Origin: Jaltomata sinuosa
Taxonomy: Eukaryota > Streptophyta > Magnoliopsida > Solanales > Solanaceae
Reading direction: 5' to 3'
Assembly (NCBI GenBank): GCA_003996215.1
Contig: QJPP01000451.1
Span: forward strand, 425,909 to 489,908
DNA: 64,000 nt
The notes under the pieces are model-generated. The model was given only the letters and a program-made list of their open reading frames with translations. It was not told the DNA's origin and did no database searches. Below, one piece after another: positions 57,132-64,000 of this stretch (the stretch's first letter is position 1; every line of letters begins with the position of its first letter). Both the position numbers and the translations under genes were made by a program.

Positions 57132-59640
57132 AACCCCCAAACTTGAACTACTGCTTGTCCTCACGCGAAGCACACATAAGACAAAGGATTGACATAAACT
57201 TCTCAAGACACAAGATTTTCACAAAGGATTATACTGACTCAAAACAAAAGACACTCACTCATTTGGTACCACCACAAGCTCAAGGAAACTACGTATTTCA
57301 AAACTCTTATCAAGATACTTCAGTTTTCATTCAAAATCAAGGGATTTGTCATTCAAACAAGATCATTAATCTTCTCAAGTCATTAACATGGACCTTCAAG
57401 GTTTGCCTCAAGATTCTCCACACAACTTGTCTTATTCGTTCCTCTTAATTGAAATCAAGACTTCATTATTCACTTCAAGGATGCAATGCCACTCACCACA
57501 AGAGAGAATTCCACTCACAATCATACAATTCACAATATTGGGATTGTTAAGAGAATACAAAGACTCTCACTCTCTCAAAGAAGTTCAAGTTCACACACGT
57601 CAAATCATAACCTTGCCCTTTATGTAATTCACCACTAATGTAGAGTTGCAAAGCTCGGAATGATTAAGAACTTGCGGGAAATAATGTAGGCTAGGGTTAA
57701 GGTGAGGATTTCATTTGCCTCAAGTGACTAAACCTCCCTAATACTATCATAAACATTCAAGTGCATTCACCCATATCTTTGATTCACTTCACCTTATTTC
57801 TTCCTCTCAAAATCCCAATTTTTCTCGTATAAACCATTATTTCAAACACCTTTTTCTTTTGCTTATGAGGTAACACCACCCAATTATTTCTTTCTTTCAA
57901 TCTTTCTTTCTTTATATCAATTACTTCTCAAGATAAGCATAGGGTGCTACCTCACAATTTAAGCTCAGTTTCTCCTTCTATCATAAACAATGCATACACC
58001 CCTAAGCTTAGGCTTTTGCCTACATCATATTCCATTTTTTCATTCATATTCTCCCTCAAACGTAGGCTTTTAGCCTACACTTTCATTGCTAGACATTAGG
58101 GAGGAACAAGTGCCAACAAAGAGGATTCAAAAAGGTTAAAATATGTAACATGGGTGTCAAGGAACGGTTAAGGATCAAAGGTGTTAACTAGGATCAATGT
58201 TGAGAAAAAGAACTTTTGGGTAAAGTGACTGTCCAAAGAAGGCCTAAGATCATTATCCAAGCTAACAACATCTAGGATTTTGCCTTGAATAATATTCCGG
58301 GCAAGTTCTAGACAACATGTATGCATAACAATGAAGTAAGCCTTACCACACAAGGCATCACAACATAAGAAGTTCATAATTAGTCTCAAAATCAATTGGG
58401 ACAAATGACGTTTGACAAGTAATTTCGAGTTTCGCACACTTATTTGTGAATCAATTAAGCCAAACGGAGAATGTGCAAGTCATGACAAGAGAATGCCTTA
58501 GCAAAAATCATTTTCCCCTTTTTTCTTAATTTTTCAAATTCTTTGCCAAGAAAAATATTGGTGGGCCTATATGAGACAAGCAAAACTCGAACTCAATCTA
58601 AACACTAAGACTTGTCATTTTCCCCTAAGAAATTCACCTCTCAATCTATCATAGGAAAATGTCACTCGGTTTGACACAAAAATAAAGAAAAGAAAAATTT
58701 TGCTCCTTGAGAAAGAACCATAGTATAAAAAAAACCTTGGAGTTTATTCCAAACTAACTATATTAACAAAGGCAAAATTTGAGTTATGCGCTCATAAATC
58801 ATTGGAGAACTAGGCCTGGCATAGGGACTAAGCGCATTTGAAAAGCACGAGTAGTGAAACAATTTAGCATGTAGGACTAACCCAGCAATTGAGGGAAATA
58901 GACCCACCCCTAACTTAAAACAAAACATTACCCTTAATGCACATGAATAAATATAGGGGAAACGAGAGAAATACTTCCTAAAATAACTTGGTCGGATAGA
59001 TTAGCATGCGACAGAGTGTGTGCTTGCAAGTCATCATGGGCGAACGCAGATGAGGTAGCAGATTGCATCGAGAATATGCTCAGTTGCAAATGATGTGCTT
59101 CCCATCTGTGATTCGATCTGCATTTTGCATATTGGGGCATGCATTTGGCATGGAATGGCGCAGGTGAACATTCATTTTGAGCAAAAGTGTCAGTGATCTG
59201 CTTCTCACATGCGATTCAATTTGCATGGCGCGAGTTGTAGCATGCATTTCATATAGCACATCATAGGTGAGCATTCATTTTCAGCTAAAATGCTAGTGAT
59301 CTGCCTCACGCTTGCATTCTGGGATGCGATTCGTGGAACCACATCGACATTTTGTAGGTGGGTTAGCATGTTCCCATCGAATTTGAACCAGGTCCTAGTC
59401 TGCAGGGGAAATTTGACCTGCAATTCATAGGTTGTTGCACGTGTTTTGCATGTGATACGCAAGTGAAATTTTGTCTTCAAAACATTCCATTGACATACCA
59501 AATCACATTCTACCTAATAATCAACAAAAACAACAAAAAGTGAAAAAGGAAAATGCAAAAAACAAGATAAACACTTGGGTTGCCTCCCAAGAAGCACTTG
59601 GTTTAACATCATAACTCGATGGGGGTACATCATAACCATG
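57132..59640 (-). mobile_element. E6 3' non-coding internal region
   Basis: Parallel to 14747-16480 in E1 and 17600-19500 in E2. It ends with GGGTTGCCTCCCAAGAAGC at 59577, the end-of-pol landmark. A GC-richer part at 58990-59480 contains a direct repeat of about 103 bp (GAACATTCATTTTGAGC at 59166, GAGCATTCATTTTCAGC at 59269). No coding signal. Confidence 0.75.
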
Positions 59641-59689
59641 GTTGGTCAAGTTAAGTCACTTCTGTTAAAAGGGATCTCTTTCAGAACAC

Positions 59690-60782
59690 CTAAGTATTGC
59701 TTTACCCTCTGTCCATTCACTTAAAATTTAGACCCATTTTCTGCTTTAAGTTCAATCGCCCCATTCTAAAAAACTTGTGATACTTTGAAAGGACCGGACC
59801 ACTTGGACTTCAACTTGCCTAAAAATAGGCAAAGCTTAGAGTTGAATAGGAGTACTCAATCCCCAGGAGAAAATTCATGCTTCAATATTCGTTGGTCATG
59901 AAAGTGCTTCATTCAAGATTTGTAGAGATATGCACTCTCATAAGCCTTCATTCAAAATTCATCAATTTTGTTGAGATCTTTGACCCGAGCATGGGAAGAC
60001 TTCTCCTAATTTAAATTTAACCTTTTCAATGCCCGCTTGGCCTTATTTTCCAACTCAACAGGGAGATGGAAAACTTTACCAAACCCATTTGGTATGGAGA
60101 CATGCCAATGGGAGTTTGGTAAGTGGTCCTATAGGCCCACAATGTGTCATCTAATTTCCTTGCCCAATCCGTTCTGTTAGTATTCACCATTTTTTATGAG
60201 AATGGACTTTATTTCCCTATTGTACACTTCAACTTGGCCGCTTGTTTGCAAATGATAGATTGTGGCAACCTTATATTATGACATCATACATCTCAAGTAA
60301 AGCACTAAACAACCGGTTATAAAGGTGGGATTCCCTATCACTAATGATAGCATGGGGAGTGACAAATCGAGAGAAGATTGTTTCTTTAAAAGTAACGTAA
60401 AACTCTTCCCTTCGTTTTTGGGTAAAGCTACCACTTCTACCCATTTGGACATATAGTTAATAGCAATGAGAATGTAAGTATTTCAATAAGAGCTTACAAA
60501 GGGTCCCATCAAATCTATTCCCCATACATCAAACAATTCAACCTAAAATTGGGGTCAACGGAAGTTTATGGCCATGAGAAATTACCCCCTTACATTGGCA
60601 TTGGTCACAATATTTAACTAGATCATGTGCATCTTGATGGAAAGTCAGCCAATAGAATCCACTTTGCAAGACTTTTAAGGCTTTTCGCATACCACCATGA
60701 TGACCCCCAACTGGTGACGAGTGGCATGCCTCAAAGATAGGAATCATCTTCACCTCGAGGATGCATCATCGAATCATGTCAT
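59690..60782 (-). pseudogene. E6 integrase (Athila type, split by E7)
   Basis: From 60782 leftward: MIR, a stop, CI.. and then the clean piece 60538-60753 with EACHSSPVGGHHGGMRKALK, VLQSGFYWLTFHQDAHDLVK and YCDQCQCKG, the HHCC domain. The core follows with FDVWGIDLMGPF-like (60490-60540), YILIAINYMSKWVEV, SLVIGNP and EVYNREIKSI (the Glu retained, about 60200), then LPVELENKAKRALKRLNLN near 60030. Several shifts. Compared with E2, the E7 insertion lies in the codons of the ADGMIRRC phrase ahead of the zinc-binding segment. Confidence 0.8.
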
Positions 60783-61720
60783 TGATAACGCCCAAACTAC
60801 ACTTCAAATTAACGAAGCGTAAGCGGTCGTAGTCAAGTAAAGAACCCAACAAGGTTGGGGTCGAATCCCACAGAGAATATGGTGAAGATTAAGTCTTTAG
60901 TGAAGTATGTGACTGATGGTCAATAGTTTCCGGTAAATAAAGGGGGGGGGGTTTGTAATCAACGTGAACAAAAGCAACAATATTGTAGAGAAGTAATCAG
61001 TAGGAGAGAATGAACTAGGGACGTGTTCACCATGGCATTGTAACAATGTCGCTTCTAGGCTTAACCGGGTTCTTTCTATATGCGTGTCACGATGTGATTG
61101 CGTCAATTGTATCGTCTAAACGTCTCTCGACCAAATAAACAAATTTCCTTTTCTATTCTCTCGACCTCGAAAAGATGTGCTTTTTAGCTTTCAATCCTAA
61201 ACATCAAGTAGATTAATCCAGTTATGGCATTAATCATTAAGACGAGAGTTGGTAGTCTCGAATCCTTGTCGTTAATCAAGTTTCCCGATTTTAATCTCTT
61301 TACTCAAGCAAATTAAACCTAGGCATGTTCTAATGTTTGCAACCACTAGAAAACGTGACATAAAGTATCATTAACAATGTGACTACATGTAAATTGAACC
61401 CGTCGCTACCCGGAATCTATATCGCTACTTTAGCCATGGCTCCCACAACCCTAGTTGCGGGAGTTTTAGTTACTCATGCTCGAAGAAGAAAAGAAGAAAT
61501 TCATAATAAAGGAAAGAAGATTCTTACACTATGATGAAAATACCCTTCAATAATCCAAGACAAGAAACCAAGAACTCAAGAACGAATCAAGAACACGCTT
61601 GCAAGATCAAGAAACCGTGTTGCTTGCGCTCAAAGTCTCGCTCAAACTCCTAAAACTATTGTAACAAAACGTGTAAAAACTAATTTAAAAGGTGATGTCT
61701 AAAATAAACCTAAAATAGGG

Positions 61721-61728
61721 TATTTATA
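61721..61728 (-). promoter_or_regulatory. TATA box of the E7 LTR
   Basis: TATAAATA on the minus strand in the context CTCCTATAAATACCC, directly downstream (in the element sense) of the palindrome-rich block. It looks intact, in contrast to the decayed TATA positions of E2, E6 and the 54682 LTR. Confidence 0.65.
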
Positions 61729-61879
61729 GGAGTCTAGGAAACCAATCCCAAAAACGCTCGGATTCCGCGTCGCGCGTCTGCCTTAACTTGACGGCCAGGC
61801 TGACGGACCGTCAAGCCAGTGACGGACCATCGCCTGGACCGTCACTGCTAACCAGTGATGCTGCCTCAGCTGCCTTGGT

Positions 61880-61925
61880 GTGACGGTCACTGTGACGGAC
61901 CGTCACATGTGTGACGGGCCGTCAC
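61880..61925. repeat. Cluster of GTGACGG/CCGTCAC palindromes in the E7 U3
   Basis: GTGACGGTCAC at 61880-61890, GTGACGGACCGTCAC at 61892-61906 and GTGACGGGCCGTCAC at 61911-61925, with more partial copies at 61786-61860 and 61928-61940. They could bind proteins or form cruciforms; TGACG is the core of plant bZIP (as-1-like) sites. Binding is inference. Confidence 0.7.
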
Positions 61926-62814
61926 TCAGGCCGTCACTCTTATCCAGAACGCTCTTTTTCGCGTATTTCCTTCTGTTTCCACGTTTGTCTCCATTTCCTG
62001 AAAATACAACATAAAAACATCAAAAACGACAACGGTTGCTTGAAAACGTACGATTGTTCTTAGTTTAAAGGAGTCGAAAGTTACGTAAATTAGCGGCACA
62101 TCAACACCCTCAACTTAAAACGTTCGCTTGTCCTCAAGCAACATAACATAAAATAATAAAACGACTCAACTAACACACGAACTCATGTCTCTAGCAACTC
62201 ATGGTCATTCAAAACTTATTCAATTAAATCAAGCTCCCTCGTAGCACACGAATGTATGAAACACTAACTTGCAAGGATCCAAACATGTCATTCTGATATG
62301 ATAGAACATTCTACATACACACGCGCAGCTATCCTAACAATCAATAGACAATACAGACATCTTGGTGCCCTCACCACAAAGAAATCCCACACACAAGATT
62401 TGGGACTAAGTAAGCGCTCACACTCACAAATGATTTCAAACAATACACATGCGATACCATAGGCTTGCCCTTACTATTCTATTTCAGTTCTTCAGAAAGC
62501 CGCTCAGGATCACTACAGGACTTGTTTAGGCTTGTAATGAGGCTTCGGGTGCAGGTAGGATACATTTAGGGGTTAGTGACTAAGCCCTCCTTGGAACTAC
62601 CGACGTCTTATTACCACATAACTTACTTTGTCCATCCTTATTCACCTTTTTATTTCCTTCTTTCTAGCTACAGGTGCGACCTCTTTATTTTGACAATTCT
62701 TTTTATTACTTTTTTGATCTTTTTCATCTCTTTTTTTTTTCTTTTCTTAGGCACACACCCGAATTTTTGTTCTATTCACAACCAATTTCCTCCATCCTCT
62801 TTTTTTTATCATTA

Positions 62815-62992
62815 ACCTCTATAGTAGCCACCCTCAACTTAGGCTGATTGCCTGGGTTGAGGTGCACAATGTCCATGGAAGGACCAGGGCCAAAACAGGG
62901 TTTACCTCTATAGTAGCCACCCTCAACTTAGGCGGATTGCCTGTGTTGAGGTGCACGATGTCCAAGGAAGGACCAGGGACAAAATAGGGATT
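62815..62992. repeat. 89-bp tandem duplication in E7
   Basis: Two copies starting ACCTCTATAGTAGCCACCCT at 62815 and 62904, with about six differences. Older than the LTR divergence suggests for E7, so probably present in the source element. Confidence 0.88.
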
Positions 62993-63615
62993 CAAAGTTA
63001 AACAGGAACGGTGACAGGTTATTGAAAGAACAAGGTCAATTATGGCTCAAACAGGGATCAAAGGGACTATTTGCATTTGGACGGTCTTATAGGTTAAGTG
63101 GACTGCACACAAAAAGGGCCTGTGATCCTTTCCTAAGCAACCAACTTCAAACTTAACAAAATAGACCGGGCAAGTTCTAGATGCATGCACAGAGTAAGAA
63201 TTTATACAAAATACGCTCACACACTCTTGACACCAAGAAACTATATCGCTACCAACTATCAAACAACCGCTCGGCTTAAGCATACTCATTCTAATCATAA
63301 TCACACAATGACATTCAAGGATCCAGACAGTCAATCGTTTCAACATAAGTACAAAACCAGAAAAAAAAATTAAAGGGGCCTCGTTTTAGTCAATAAAAAC
63401 GCCATGCTCATCACTATAGACACTAAAAAATTTAAAATAACAACACTAAACATGCCGGTTCTACTAGATAGCACACCGGAGGGAAAAGAAACACGACAAC
63501 AAAAATCCTCGGTGGTGACTCACAGGTTTCCCCACGAATTAATTAGACTATAATACAACAACAATTTATGGGTTGCCTCACATACAGCGCCTGATTTAAC
63601 GTCGCGGCACGACGC

Positions 63616-63651
63616 GGGTGTCTTGATTACTCAGACTTCATCAAGACACCC
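63616..63651. repeat. 12-bp perfect hairpin in the E7 leader
   Basis: GGGTGTCTTGAT (63616-63627) and ATCAAGACACCC (63640-63651) pair perfectly around a 12-base loop. In the element sense it lies about 130 nt downstream of the primer site. Confidence 0.8.
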
Positions 63652-63778
63652 CAGACTTAATAAACAACCGTATGCACAACTATATACCCTATAATAACCA
63701 AAAACAACAAATAAACGTAAAGCAGGAAATTATGACTAAGAGTCAAATAAACACACTAGACTTAATCAAAAACTGTAT

Positions 63779-63796
63779 TCCCAGGCAACGGCGCCA
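63779..63796 (-). other. Primer-binding site of E7 (tRNA-Asp)
   Basis: Minus strand TGGCGCCGTTGCCTGGGA, 17 of 18 bases matching the complement of the tRNA-Asp 3' end. It places E7 with the Athila group and shows that it can still be primed. Confidence 0.88.
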
Positions 63797-63801
63797 CTTT
63801 T

Positions 63802-64000
63802 TGATAACGCCCAAACTACACCTCAAATTAACGAAGCGTAAGCGGTCGTAGTCAAGTAAAGAACCCAACAAGGTTGGGGTCGAATCCCACAGAGAATATG
63901 GTGAAGATTAAGTCTTTAGTGAAATATGTGACTAATGGTCAATAGTTTCCGGTAAATAAATGGGGGGGGGGGTTGTAATCAACGTGAACAAAAGCAACAA
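63802..64000 (-). mobile_element. 5' LTR of E7, U5-side end only
   Basis: The first 199 bases from the LTR end, nearly identical to 60783-60980. The rest of the LTR lies outside the window. Confidence 0.88.

Larger units (their letters stand above)
60783..62106 (-). mobile_element. 3' LTR of E7
   Basis: 1324 bp, TGTTGATGTGCCGC (right) to GGCGTTATCA (left). On the minus strand it has a GC-rich block with GTGACGG/CCGTCAC palindromes (61780-61945), then a TATA box at 61721-61728, and a G run (60942-60951). The first 198 bp of the left side are repeated at 63802-64000. Confidence 0.88.
62107..63778 (-). mobile_element. E7 internal region, non-coding
   Basis: Contains CTTGTCCTCAAGCAAC beside the purine tract AAGTTGAGGG (reversed, 62107-62118), a tandem duplication of 89 bp (62815-62903 and 62904-62992, starting ACCTCTATAGTAGCC) and a hairpin at 63616-63651. 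The frame at 62576-62815 is T-rich low complexity. No gag or pol. Confidence 0.82.
55665..64000 (-). mobile_element. E6: Athila-type element, 3' LTR to integrase, carrying E7
   Basis: Minus-strand element with 3' LTR (55665-57131), 3' non-coding region and the integrase, split by E7 at 60783. RT, gag and the 5' LTR should lie right of base 64000, beyond E7. Frames are broken but less so than in E2. Confidence 0.78.
60783..64000 (-). mobile_element. E7: young non-autonomous Athila-derived element (5' LTR runs off the window)
   Basis: On the minus strand: 5' LTR from beyond 64000 to 63802, spacer CTTTT, tRNA-Asp primer site (63779-63796), 1.69 kb internal region without coding capacity, purine tract and 3' LTR (60783-62106). 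The two LTRs differ in the visible 198 bp by three isolated substitutions and a change around a G run. The internal region goes from the primer site almost directly to the Athila end-of-pol landmark (GGGTTGCCTCACATACAGCG at 63571), so gag-pol is cleanly absent. It sits in the E6 integrase; the left flank GTCAT (60778-60782) is its likely target duplication. Confidence 0.85.

Noticed and set aside
63779..63796. tRNA-Asp gene
   Set aside because: Only the 18-base primer site is present, placed next to an LTR; there is no tRNA body.

Overview
This window is plant nuclear DNA from a retrotransposon-dense, gene-free block, most likely pericentromeric heterochromatin. Family-level features point to Solanaceae (tomato, potato or pepper type), but that is inference, not a database result. 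I found no host gene, rRNA, tRNA gene or CRISPR. Every coding trace is a decayed polyprotein of Ty3/gypsy LTR retrotransposons, except one plastid ycf2 fragment. Two clades dominate. Tekay/Del-type chromoviruses have LTRs starting TGTAACA and ending near ATGACA, an initiator tRNA-Met primer site TGGTATCAGAGC and a chromodomain. Athila-type elements have LTRs starting TGATAAGT, a tRNA-Asp primer site and the purine tract AAGTTTGGGGGTT.

Layout. 1-7334 is a stack of truncated pieces: a minus-strand Tekay-like LTR (1-~940), an Athila 3' end with its LTR (~940-2811), then three plus-strand LTR 3' ends in series (to 3454, 4425 and 7334). They look like the right halves of nested insertions whose left halves lie before base 1. 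7660-10250 is an Athila remnant with gag and protease but no RT or integrase. The core is Tekay element E3 (10251-40238), flanked by a perfect GAAGC duplication. E3 is split twice: by minus-strand Athila E2 (12250-25010, itself carrying truncated Athila E1 at 13241-~17600), and by minus-strand non-autonomous E4 (29200-37671, perfect TTGAA duplication, LTRs of about 4 kb). Removing E2 and E4 leaves a Tekay element of about 8.75 kb with gag, protease, RT, RNase H, integrase and chromodomain, all broken by stops and shifts. A second Tekay element, E5 (40263-47581), sits 24 bp to the right and has lost almost all of pol.

From 47582 to 64000 the order reverses. Left halves are stacked: an old LTR 5' part, Tekay E8 (5' LTR, primer site, gag), LTR E9 carrying a 1.08-kb inverted-repeat element, a plus-strand Athila LTR, minus-strand Athila E6, and a young non-autonomous Athila derivative, E7, that runs off the end. 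The matching right halves are expected beyond base 64000.

Most notable are a ~238-bp plastid ycf2 insertion in the 5' LTR of E2; a ~250-bp organelle-like insertion in the 3' LTR of the same element; the LTR-dominated E4 with a long array of TAGCCCC..AGGCA words; E7 with nearly identical LTRs and a 12-bp hairpin beside the primer site; and a decayed acidic reading frame in E1. Identity statements are by-eye comparisons of parts of the sequence, not computed alignments.
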